NCBI GenBank assembly: GCA_022414725.1
Contig: CM039463.1
Coordinates: 81,355,420 to 81,419,419, forward strand
Reading direction: 5' to 3'
DNA length: 64,000 nucleotides
Origin: Microglena sp. YARC
Taxonomy: Eukaryota; Chlorophyta; Chlorophyceae; Chlamydomonadales; Chlamydomonadaceae
The notes beneath the pieces are model-generated. The model did no database searches and had not been told where the DNA came from. It worked only from the letters and a program-made list of their open reading frames with translations. Position numbers and translations under genes: made by a program. Below, piece by piece: positions 1 to 11,600 of the stretch (position 1 is its first letter; each line of letters begins with the position of its first letter).

Positions 1-1221
1 CATTGCGCCGGGGTGCGAGCCTGTAACTCCTATTCGTAGATGTGAAAGGGGTGGGCGCTCGAGACCGCAGGAGCTCGCGGAATGCGGTATCGCTTCTGCC
101 TACAGATTTTCAGGCAACCAAATTTCGATACATTCCACTACTCGGCATATGCGTTATTGTTGGAGCGGGTAATTCCGAAGTGCCGAGATGCATCTGATAA
201 TAAGGGGGGCGTACCGTAATCATTTGCCTGCCCCCCGCCCTCCCCCCCCGTGAAAGAGACGGAATCCCAAACCTTGCAACGCATAACAGATGTGTAGACC
301 TCGGTGTAGACCCGTGTAGACCTGATTTATGCGATAGCTTGCCAGTTGCCCAAGTTTTCGCTTTAGCCCCCTGTGGACCCCCCAGTGTCCCGGGGCTGAT
401 GCCCTAAGTTCCCCCGAGTTCCCCCCTTCACTTGTGCCCGCGTGCCCATGTCTCTCTCCGTTCTCCGTCTCTCCAGGCGTTTGAACGATCCCGGGCACCT
501 CCGCGCCCAAACATGTTGCTCATAGTTGGAGTGCGCATGACTAGAGTTATCAGCATCGCAGCGGCCAAAATCCTTCGCAAAAGCTGTTCAATGTTGTGTA
601 GCTGTATTAGGCTATGAGTAGCTACTTTCTCCACTACTTTCGAAACTCCCTGGCCGGTGACTGCTCAAGCGTTTTCCCGTGTCGCTTGCGACGCGCCCTT
701 ACAACTTATCCCCTCGGCCTTACATTTCTTCGAAAACGCTTCCCATACTTCTCCTTCCAGCGCATTAGGCTCCTGAAGGTAAGCAAAAGAAGGCCTCCCT
801 CGCTCGCCTTTGCGTGCTTGCCTTGCCCAGAAAGATTGAAGTACGCAGATCTGGCGGACATACCCTGCTAGGAACTTCTCCTCCAAGTAGCCAGACGCTA
901 TTTTGACGAGTGCTATAGATTGTGCCAGTGGGATGAACGGGGCTGTGAGAGTCGCGAAAGTAGAGTCGCAGACAATACTATTTTGATCACGGATGCAGCC
1001 AGGAAGCATAATGCAGTCATGAACAAACTCCAATGCTTTCCCGTTCATCCCTTCGGTCAATTGCGGAAGGCAAGCTAGATAAATGACACCTCTACCAGAA
1101 AAAGAGATACCGTGGTTCTACTTGATTTGATGATGATGGCCGATTGAGATGACTATGTGATGGTGGCTGTGAACATTAGACACCTCCCCATGCTTACTTT
1201 CTATGCCTCCCCCGCCCCCCC

Positions 1222-1252
<31 letters not shown>

Positions 1253-1632
1253 ACCACACCACTCCGGCGAAGTTTTGGTGCTTTGGGGTGGCTGGAAAAA
1301 GAATTTGCCCTTGGAGGGGGCAAGCAAGTCATGGTGCAAGGTGGATGTTTCTGCGTCAGTTCAAATTGCGATAATTATGACACAAGGCCATGTATTAGTC
1401 ATATCAATAAACGCAATCCATCCATCCACTATAGGTTGTCAAATCGCAGCCATCATTTTGAGGACAAGGACAAATTATGTGGCTACCATCCACAATAGAT
1501 AATTTGATTCAGCACGTGTTACATTGAATACCACACAACAATGCTCTGTATAGAAATGTCCCCAAAGACAGCCAAAGACCTCAAATTGTGTCAGATGTAG
1601 CCCACTTGTTTTTCTTGTCGGCTTATAGCACC
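1..1632. other. Unassigned upstream flank
   Basis: I recognise no gene in this stretch. Positions 1-1100 are moderately GC-rich with several overlapping short open frames on both strands; the longest (665-1060, minus, 131 codons) matches nothing I know. A 24-nt C run at 1215-1238 leads straight into an (AC)n tract. The rest is unique-looking sequence with no splice-framed exon I could identify. Confidence 0.4.
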
Positions 1633-1777
1633 AGCTTCTAGGCAGCTCCCTAAGCCAGCCATTAGGATAAGCCTGAAAAATCTAGCAGCGCTAGAAAGCT
1701 GATTACGTCGGCTTGAAGGTGCACTAGGTTGCTTTAGGTTTGGCTGCTTAGCCAGCCAGGGGAGCTGCCTAGAAGCT
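1633..1777. mobile_element. Foldback MITE with 17-bp terminal inverted repeats
   Basis: The left end AGCTTCTAGGCAGCTCC (1633-1649) is the exact reverse complement of the right end GGAGCTGCCTAGAAGCT (1761-1777). The same two ends, more or less decayed, bracket about 150-200 bp in the introns that follow the beta-type ankyrin exons (for example near 18291-18445, 37231-37386 and 42305-42450). This copy lies outside the ankyrin genes, so the element moves or moved independently. A further right-end fragment lies at 1897-1920. It has no coding capacity. Confidence 0.6.
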
Positions 1778-2004
1778 GCGGCTCGTAGCCAAAAAGGAAA
1801 TCAGTGATCTAGCCAGAAAATATCTCCAAGTGTTGCCTAGAAAAAACAATTGGGGGCAATATGCTTGGCTGCGATATGCTTGGCTGGGTAGGGAGCCAGG
1901 GGAGCTGCCAAGAAGCTGCTGCTGGTAGCTGAACATACAAGCTATGAGAGAAATGCTAGCATGGGCTTCTAAGAAACCATGTATTATACTATTATTAATG
2001 AATG

Positions 2005-2095
2005 TTGTCAGCTGTACTACTAGGACACGAGTGCCTTAATGGCATCTGATTCAGATGCCAATAAGGCACTCGTGTCCTAGTAGTACAGCTGACAA
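2005..2095. repeat. Near-perfect 91-bp palindrome (foldback)
   Basis: Positions 2005-2049 pair with 2051-2095 around a single central base (2050), with one mismatch (2039/2061). Each arm is 45 nt, running from TTGTCAGC to GCATCTGA. A transcript of either strand would fold into one long hairpin. It may be a miniature foldback transposon, a small-RNA precursor or a young inverted duplication; the sequence alone does not decide. Confidence 0.75.
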
Positions 2096-2413
2096 TAATG
2101 CATGTCCCGGGAGGAGAACAGATGGAGGGTCCAAATGATTATTTTGCAGAAAAGGTATGATGCACTTGGATGTGCCCTAGTGTATTCTAAACAAATACCT
2201 ACCTACCTTACTTGTCCTTTAACCTGGAACTTGGATTCATTGGATTCCCCACCCCACCCCATCCCACTCCACCCCGCCCCACCCGTGCCTGATGACTGTC
2301 TTTCTTTCTATCTCATCTGATCTCTCTCTGCATTATCTCCTTCCATTAGCCAAGCCTTTGGATCGCCTTCTCTTCTCTTGTAGTTCCCCGTTTGCCCCAA
2401 CATCATCAGAACT

Positions 2414-2630
2414 ATGGACCTTTGGAAGTTCGACAAGCCTGTTACCGTTGCGAAGCCAGTGTGGCACTCGAGAGCTTTTCTGCCTCCAAATCGGATGCGC
2501 ACCGCACCACGCAACCTGGCGACACCAGTTGGGAAAAGCCCCGACTATAACAAGGCTAGGCAACACAAGCAGACGAAGATTGCCACCTTGCAGGAGTTGG
2601 GAAAGCTTATTGCTGCGTTGCAGAAGAAAG
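2414..2630 (+). CDS. Gene A exon 1: start exon MDLWKF...
   Basis: This 217-nt exon opens with ATG and ends ...CAGAAGAAAG|GTAGGA (phase 1). It encodes [19 protein letters not shown]..., closely matching exon 1 of gene B ([19 protein letters not shown]...). The pyrimidine-rich 5' leader, including GCCCCAACATCATC just before ATG, is conserved between the two genes, which supports this start. The C-terminal part ([13 protein letters not shown]) begins the coiled coil. I do not recognise the N-terminal motif. Confidence 0.7.
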
Positions 2631-5600
2631 GTAGGATGAGATGGAGGTTGATGTTGAATGTTGAGGGTGGTGGGGTGGTGCAGTGAGATTTTGGAGGGCT
2701 GTTGTGGATGTTAGGATCTGGAAACTGTGCCCACTGGGTGTGTTTTAGCCCATCCTAGAAGTCTGGAATTATCTTGATTAATTGAGGTTTAAAAGTCCCT
2801 TCAGCCTAATTGGCTACATTGGACAGTAACACACATAAAGAGCCTGATCTGACTGATGGAAACTACTTGGAAAGGATTCAAGGTGAATAAAATATACTGC
2901 AAGAGGGTAGAACATACTGGTCGGTATTGCGGCATTGGGGTATTTCAGGTCGGTATACCGCAGCCCCTAAATCCCACAGTCATGGTTGGCAGAAACTTTC
3001 TGCGAGTCCCTTGCGGTATGCACCGACCAGTTCTAAGCACGAGTTCCTGTAAGACCGACCGGAATCGGATCTGGATTTCCGGTATCTGACTCAGCTTGGT
3101 GGCCGAGTAGCTGTGTAGCGCACATGGTGACTCGGGCCCAGCACTTTCTGAAGAGTTGGAACTTCATCTCCCTCCATTGACCTTCCCAACACCTGCCCTT
3201 CAATGAAGAGGAAGATGGAAGCTCTTCCCTCCCTCAGTAACCCCCTCTGTCGGTTTCCCTCAGGGCTCATGGGCATGGAAATAAAAAAAGAAAGCGTTGG
3301 TATTTAATAGCCTGCCCACTTAATCGCTCATCCAAGCATCTGCTCGAATGCTCCACCTCGCCCTGGTCCTTGAGTTCCTGACTGAGTGGCTAGTCGCGTT
3401 TGTTGAAGCGGCATGTGGTGTCCCTACCCCCCAGGAGCCCCTCGCAGCAGCTCCTCCCCCTCCTCCCCTCCTCCTTCTCCCACAACAACCAAATTCAACA
3501 TTTTTGTAAAATATTGCCCCCCCCCCCCCCCCCCCCCCCCAAGTGAACCGCAAGAGTAAACAAAAAGTGCGGTAATACCACACAATTTTTGAAAAATGTG
3601 TGATTTTAAAAAATGCCCCCATAAGTGTGACGCAAGAGTAAAACAAAAACACAGTGTTGCAGCAGATTTCAGGAAGTCCATTATCCTACCCTGATCACAA
3701 GACATTCAAAATTGTTTACCTTTTCTACTTTGCTTACTGTCTGCACTTGACAGCGGAGCAACTGCAGGAGCAAGAGTCTGAGGCGATTAAGTTGTCCACC
3801 CATGAAGAGGAACAAGGAAATCAGCATGAAAGGGAGGCCATCATGTCATCCATCCACAATGTGGTGGAGCAACTACTGAAGCAAGAGACTGAAATCATCA
3901 AGTCGTATATTCATGAAGTGGAGCAAAGAATGCAGCAGCAGACAGCAGAGGTAACCGAAATCAGAACCTCGGAGCAGACCACAAGGAAAGAGGTAGAAGC
4001 CTTGAAGGCATATCTCCAGGGAGTGGAGCAGAGAATGAAGCAGGAGGCACAGAGTACCAGGGCACTCTTTGCGACCTTGGAACAGAACATAAAGCAGGAG
4101 GCAGAGAGTACCAGGGCACTCATCGCAACCTGGAAACAGAACTTGAAGCAGCCTGTGACTAAGAGAATCAACTCCTCAGAGGCAAGTAGCACTCCATCCA
4201 CACCCAATAACTGCCCAAACCACAGACTTCCATGTAATATCGTCCATACACACATGGAGTAGTAGTTGCTCAAACTCACTTCCAGTGCAGTGCACATGCA
4301 CACACACATGTATGGAGGATATGATGCACACTTGCATACTGACCAATCAAAGGTAGCCCCCACCCACCCACCCCTGCACAAAAAAAACTCCCCAACCACC
4401 AACCGCCCACATACAAACACGCACTACCCCCCACACATGTAGGCAGAGGCCAAACATAGGTGGCCAGATGTCAGTGACAGCAATTTGCTTGAGGAATCCA
4501 AGGCAGGATGTCTTGCTGGAACGCTTTCACTCTCACTCGAGAGGGGCGCCCCAACTGACGGCCTATATGATGAATATTTGCAAGATGCTTATTATGAGGT
4601 AACTCTGCTTCCCTCTAATTGTTCTATTGATTATGAGTATCATTGTAATCGTGCACCACTCTTATAAAGCACATGGTCAGGCAGTCTGGGCCTTTCTGAA
4701 TGATGATGAGGTAATTCAGCTTCGATCCAATTGTTGTATTGATTGGAAGTGGGATCTAGGTCGTGCACCACTCTCGTGAGGCAGGCAACAAACTCATGGT
4801 CAGGTAGCCTGGGCCTATATGAGTATCAGCATGTATAGCGGTGCTCTCACGCGTTTTATGACTTGGTGACTACTTATGTACTCCCTTAGAACTATCGGCT
4901 CTCCTGAGCCAGCTTCCCGTGGGACTGAGTCATCTTGAGATGACTCAGTGGCAGCTTCCTGTCACCTACGTCTCCGGTCTGATCTGTACCCTGTTAGGTT
5001 CCTGTCTACCGCCTCCTTTCACCACAGGTGCCCCTTTATGGGTCTCCTGTGTCTGTAACGTTATCCTTGTCTCCGTGTATAGATTGGTGCGTCTGTTCCG
5101 CTGCTTTAATCTACTGTCCACTCTACCGGAGTGATTTCAAGCTGATAGGTTACTGGGCTCCTCATCACTACCACTGCTTTGATAATGCAACTTCCGCGAG
5201 GGCCTCCTGCCGGCTTTGTGAAACTTACCAAACTTAATGGTGTTTCATGGGCTCGTGGGATCCGCAGTGTCATTGTGAGCAATGGATGCGACCGAATCCT
5301 CCCAACGGGGTGAAGGTTCCTCTAGATTGGCTAGACGACTGCGCGCCAGCGGCCTCTGCTGCCGGAGAGGAGGGTCCTTCCGCCATCAAGGAAGTAACCC
5401 CCCCCGATCAATCCTCCAACTTTACGGTTCCTTCTCTCAATGTTCGACGCCTGCCCTCTGATGTTGAGGATGTCCTGATGAAGCTGTGTTGTGTACAGAC
5501 ACAGATCATCCGTTGTGCATCAGACCCGCAGCCTCATTGCGTCCCCTTCAATTATGATGAAGACTACTCTACTACTACTGATGATGAGGAGGACTTGAAG

Positions 5601-8600
5601 AGTGCTACGAGTGCTGACTTCGGTGGCGTGACCCCATCTGCTGCTGCCACTCGTGTCTTTGAGACTTCCGCTGTTTCGCCGGTGTATGAGCCTCCTGATC
5701 AGCAGATGCCTAATCGAGAGCTTTCGCCTGTGTATCAGCCTCAGCCTTCGTCGGCGCCTCCCTTTGAGCCTGTTCCCCCGGCTTACCCGGAGGTGGCAAA
5801 GCCCACTTTCTTGAAGGGCTTTGCTTCTTTTTCCTCTGCATCTGCCCCCATGGAGCGTGGCCTCCCTGGCTACCACACTCGCTCTCGCGAGGCTGCTGTT
5901 TCCTCTGCACGCACCTCTGCTGCTGGTGCCTCCCTGGAACCCCCTCCGCCTCCGCCGGTGGAGCTGCCTCCTGCCCCTGGCCCTCCTCCTATGCTATATA
6001 CGCGGTCATGCGAATCTTGGGAGCATCTGCTCACTGGTGGATCTCCTCCGACTTTGAACTTGCGGGACTACCGCCTGATCAACCAGGATCGACGGGATGG
6101 TGAGTCCCTTGAACCGCTCTTTGTACGGTCGGATGGATATGCAGGCTACAATGGCAAATGTTAGTGTGAAGCTGAGGCATCGCCGAGTGATGGCTTTCTC
6201 TGAGCTTGGTACCAGGTGTCGTTCTTTTCTTGGTCCAGTCACTTCTGGGATTCTGTATCCCCCAGATCATGGTGTTTCCTTTTGTGGTACGAGGCGTAGT
6301 GATCACGAGAAGCTTGGTTATCAGTTTGTGCGAGTGCCTGTCCCTCGGTGTCCTGTTAGCCCAGATTTCGAGCTGCTTATGAGTGCTGCGAGGTCCATTC
6401 CTGTGATTAGGAACATAGACGACCAGCGCGCTCTTGACGCTGGTCTTGCTGCGGAGTATTTCATGGACATTCGTAGGTCCTTGGCTCCTGTCCCTTCTGC
6501 GATTGGAGCTGGGTCTAATACCCTCATTCATGGTGAGTCTCGGTTTGATCCTGCACTGTTGGGTTTCAGTGCACTGCCTCGCGAACATGGAGGACGATAT
6601 GGTCAAGGTATACCAGGACTTTGCCACCCCTCGGGATATCCTTTTGGATATCCGGAAGACGCAGTCTGATGCCCTTGCCTCTAGAGTCCCTCTCATGCGT
6701 ATCGAACTTCATAATGCGCACATGGGCCCTTCTGACCGTGTCGATGATTTCTTTCGCATGGTTCGCAGTCTGTGCACTGACCTCCGCAGTGCTGGACATC
6801 CTGTCACTCAGCGCCACGCCATGGAAACCATTGTGAATGGGATCCGTTTGATCCGATTTGAATCGCTGCGGATCCAGTACGGTATGATGTTGGCTAACAG
6901 ACAGACTGTAGATTACTGGTCTTGTCTAGAGGCATATCGGTCTCTCGACATTTTGAACATTGCTCTCCCCAGGTCCGACTCCAGGCATCCTGGTTGGTCC
7001 CGGGACGCTCCCCAGTTTCCTGCCAATGCTGCGTTTCAGCGTGGGCAGGGATCTGTTTCTCAGGGTTCTGGTTCCAACAAGCGACGTCCGGATTGCACTT
7101 GGGGCCCATGCCTCAGCAAGACGACCCACTCGGAGGATCGCTGTTTCACGAAGCATCCGCACCTGCGTAAGACCAAGCCTGGTGCACCGGTTACCAATCC
7201 GGTGCCCATGGCCTTGGCCCTTCCAGGTGTGCTTACTCCGCGGCAGCTGGCCTCCTTGCAGGCTCAGATTGATGGGTATGCTTTGGACAAGAAATAGGAG
7301 GTACGCTCTGTCCTTTTCTCTTGCACTGCGAAATTTTCAAATGTCTGCAGCCCGAGCCTGTCTGAGGGTGTCTGGCATGTTGATTCTGGAGCTGGGATGT
7401 CAATCACAGGTGATATGTCTTTGTTCACTGTGTTTCATGCTTCTGAGACTGGGCCAGCAGTTAAATTTGGTGATGGTGTGGTTCAACGGTCTGTGGGTCA
7501 GGGTTCTATTGTGTTATGTAGTGATTGGTTACCAACACCAATCACTTTAACCAATGTTCTCTACATCCCACACTGTCCGGTGAACCTCATGTCAGTAAAT
7601 GCTGTTGCCCATGCTCACAACTGCAAGATTTCTTTTGATAGTCTTAGTTGTACTGCCACACAGGGCTCTTCTGTTCTGTGGTCTTTCCCTGCCTCCAGTG
7701 ATGGTGTGTACAAGTTTGCATGTAGGCCTTGTCACACCCCTCGTGGCCGTTTGTATGGTGCTGAAAATTATCCAGCTTTTGCTCTTGATGTTGATGAGGA
7801 TGGTGGAGTTGTGATCCCTACCACTCCTGAATGGTTGTGGCATAGGCGGCTGGGTCACCCTGGCTATGATGCCATGCACAACCTTGTAAGGAAGGGTTTG
7901 GTTCAGAACTTACCCCTCACTCTCCAACAGGTGCAAAGACTGTCTAAGATCCCATGTGATGCTTGTCAGAAGGCAAAGGGAAAACGTATCCCTTTTCCTA
8001 AAGAAAGCAAAACTAGGATCCGTGCCCCATTACAACGCCTTCACTTGGACATCATGGGGCCATTTAATATTAGGGGCTTGCGTGGGGAGTTTTATGTTCT
8101 GTGTCTCACTGACCAATACTCTGGCTATGCTGAGGTCTTGTGCTTGAGAACCAGGGATGAAGCTCCCTTAGCAGTTCAAACTACCATCCTCAGATGGATG
8201 ACTCAGCTGCATGGATTTGTTTTCAAGTGTCTTAGGTCTGACAGGGCTAAGGAATTTATAGTGAAGTGGTTCGAGGATTGGTTAGAATCGGTTGGTGCTG
8301 TGCATGAATTGTCCATGGCTTACACTGCTCAGCAGAATGCGACTGTGGAACGGTACAATGGGTCCTTCAGAACGTAGCTAGGAGCATTCACTTGGAGTCT
8401 AAGCTCACTAAGTCCTTCTGGCCCTATGCCTTCCTCGCCGCGTGTTACCTACGCAACCGGCTGCCTAATCAGGGTGACAAGACTCCTTATGAGTTGTTCT
8501 TTGGGGTTCTACCTGATGTATCGTTATTGCGCGTGTTCGGGTGCCCATGCTATGTTACCTTAGTGAATGGGAAGAAGCGCAATAAGCTTGACGAAAGGGC

Positions 8601-11600
8601 GTTATCTGGTAGACTGGTTGGGTATTCTCTGGTGAGTAAGGGTTATTTTGTTTGGGTTCCGAAGTTGCGCCAGGTGGTAGAGAGTCGTGATGTGCTCTTC
8701 TATGAACAGTTTAGCTATAACTGTATCCCTGGGCTTTTTCCCTATGATGGATCTCAGTATTTTTCTCGCACCCCTGCCGCTATCATCGGTAAAGGGGCTT
8801 GATACTACTGACAATGTCCTGGGCCCTTTACCAACCCCGATTGTTGACCGCTTTACTGGTCATGGGATGACGATGCGTCCCAGGCCAGGTAATGATGGTG
8901 CTGTATCGCATGCGGCGGCATTGGGCCAGGGGGAGTCTGATGTTCCTTCAAGCTCTAATTTATTCGAATCTCAGGGGGTCGCCGGGCCTTCCTCTGCGCC
9001 ACGTTTCGTCGGTGAAGTCGTAGGATTAGGACAGCCTCGGGTCATAGTGGAACCTAGTACAGGTCCACTGCCCACTAGTCGCCACCCCCCGTCCACCTAT
9101 TCGGATAGCTCGCGGGAGTTGTTGATCACTTCACCCCCTGCTATACCTGGTGGTTTATACCGGACCAGGCATTGCGACGATGTGGCCGTCACAGATGATG
9201 TGAGTGATGACCTCGAACACTGGTCCGGGTCAGATACTGCGTATGGCTGGGGTGTTCCAGTGTACCCAGGCTTCGACGATTTAGAGGCAAAGGAGGCCGG
9301 CCTTGTTCAACCACGCATGAGTGCTGCGCTGGGGGCTTTATTACCGGTTACTGCTGATACTGCTGATATCCCCGCTGCCCATGTACAAGTACACTGCTTG
9401 TACGTGGGGGCTTTTATTTCTACCTCTACTGAACTCTCTTATAAAGCTGCAATGTTACCTACCAACCCTGACAGAGATCTCTGGCTGCAGGCTATGAAGG
9501 ATGAGATGGCCTCCCTCCATGCTCATGGCACTTGGGTCCTCACTCCACAGCCTCCTAGGCAGAGGATTCTATCTGGCAGATGGTTATTTGTCAAGAAACA
9601 TGGGGCTGATGGTTCTTTGCGTTTTAAAGCTCGTTTTGTAGTTCGTGGTTTTCTGCAACGTCCTGGGCTGGACTACCATGATGTATATGCCCCCGTCTCC
9701 TCTAAAGCAGGTCTTCGTGTGCTCCTTGCTGCCATCACTCATAGGAAGATGTTTGTGAGGCAGCTAGACATCAAGACTGCATTCTTGAATGCCAAGCTGG
9801 AACCTGGTCTAGACCTGTTCTGTTACCAGCCTGAGGGCTTTCATGAACTTGGTCCTGACAATGTTCCCCTTGTGTGTAAGCTGATTAAATCTCTTTATGG
9901 TTTGAAGCAGGCACCCAGGGCTTGGAGCAAAGATGTAAAGCAGGTTTTGGTTGCCCACGGTTTTACCACGTGCAAAGCTGAACCTGCTCTGTATTTCAGG
10001 AGGGATTCTACTGGTGGGTGGAGCTATGTCCTGACCTATGTGGATGACTTTATCTGTGCTTTTAGTGAGCTGCATAGGTATGCCTTGCTGATCAAGGCTA
10101 TGGAAGCAGCTGGGTGGGAAGTCAAGGAAATGGGTGTACCTGTCCAGTTCCTTTCATTGGACATGACTTGTACACTTGATTCTGACGGCAGGTGTGTTAA
10201 GATCGACCTCTCCCAGCACTCCTACATTGTTGAGCTGGTGGAGCAGTTTGGTCTCACTGCTGCTACCAAGCCCAAGTTTTCAGTTCCCATGTCCAAGTGC
10301 ACTGTCACTGATCCTCCTGGAGAACCTCTGGCCTCTAATAGCCAGTACCTCTCTCTTGTGGGGGCTCTGCTGTACCTGGCTACCTGCACAAGGCCTGATA
10401 TTTCTTTTGCTGTTAGCTACCTGTCCAGGTTTTCTGCTCAACCCACTGCCCCCCTGTGGGCTGCAGCCAAGCGCTTGCTTTTGTATTTGAGAGAACATTC
10501 CCATCTGGGCCTCACTTACACTCACAGCCCTGGTTTCTCTTTTACTGTCTTTAGTGACTCATCCTTTGCTGATGATGGGTCTGACAGGAGATCTCAGACT
10601 GGCTATGCTGTGCTCGCTGGAGGCTGCCTTGTGAACTGGATGAGCAAAAGGCAACCCACTGTTGCTGTTAGCTCCAGTGAGGCTGAGTATCAGGCCCTGT
10701 CTCAGACTGCCAGGGAGGTGCAATGGTTGAAAAAGTTGAGAATTGATCTAGGGCTGCCTTGTGACCTGGTCACCATTCAGGGTGACAACTTGGGGTCCTT
10801 GAGCTGGGCCAATGACTGTCAGCTGCTCCCTCGCAACAAGCACATTGATGTCATCCATCACTATATCCAGGAGCTGGTGGAGGATGGCCAGGTGGATGTT
10901 GCCTATGTTAACACTAAGGACAACTGTGCTGACCCCTTCACCAAGCCCCTTGATCCTATGGTGTTCTGGCGTTTCATTCGCATGTTTGGAATGACTGCTT
11001 CTCCTTAAACCAATTTTTTGGTTACATGTATTCTAGAATTTTGGTTACATGTATTCTGGAATTTTTGGTTACATTTAGAGTTTCTTTAAGTTATCATTGA
11101 TTGGCATTAGGTTCCTATTCCCGGATCGGGTTTTCTATACCGTTGTTACCCGACTTTGATATTTAGTTGTCCTCTTATATCCACTTGGCAAATTTTGGTT
11201 CTTTGCCTTGCTTCATACCTTCCCTTACACCCTTCGGGTTTCATTTGAAGTTTCTCTCGATTTTTATTTTTCGGAGTTCTTTGATTTTTTTTTTTTTTTT
11301 TTTTTTTAATTTGTTACATATAGTTCTATGTCACCAGTGCCATAGGTGGAGTAGTACTATTGTATGTCACCTGTGTCATAGGTGGAGTATCAGCATGTAT
11401 AGCGGTGCTCTCACGCGTTTTATGACTTGGTGACTACTTATGTACTCCCTTAGAACTATCGGCTCTCCTGAGCCAGCTTCCCGTGGGACTGAGTCATCTT
11501 GAGATGACTCAGTGGCAGCTTCCTGTCACCTACGTCTCCGGTCTGATCTGTACCCTGTTAGGTTCCTGTCTACCGCCTCCTTTCACCACAGGTGCCCCTT

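Noticed and set aside
665..1060. 131-codon minus-strand frame
   Set aside because: No recognisable motif or splice-framed neighbour, and the length is within chance for this composition.
4919..5134. 71-codon frame repeated at 11483-11698
   Set aside because: It lies inside the two identical copia LTRs and is not a protein-coding region.
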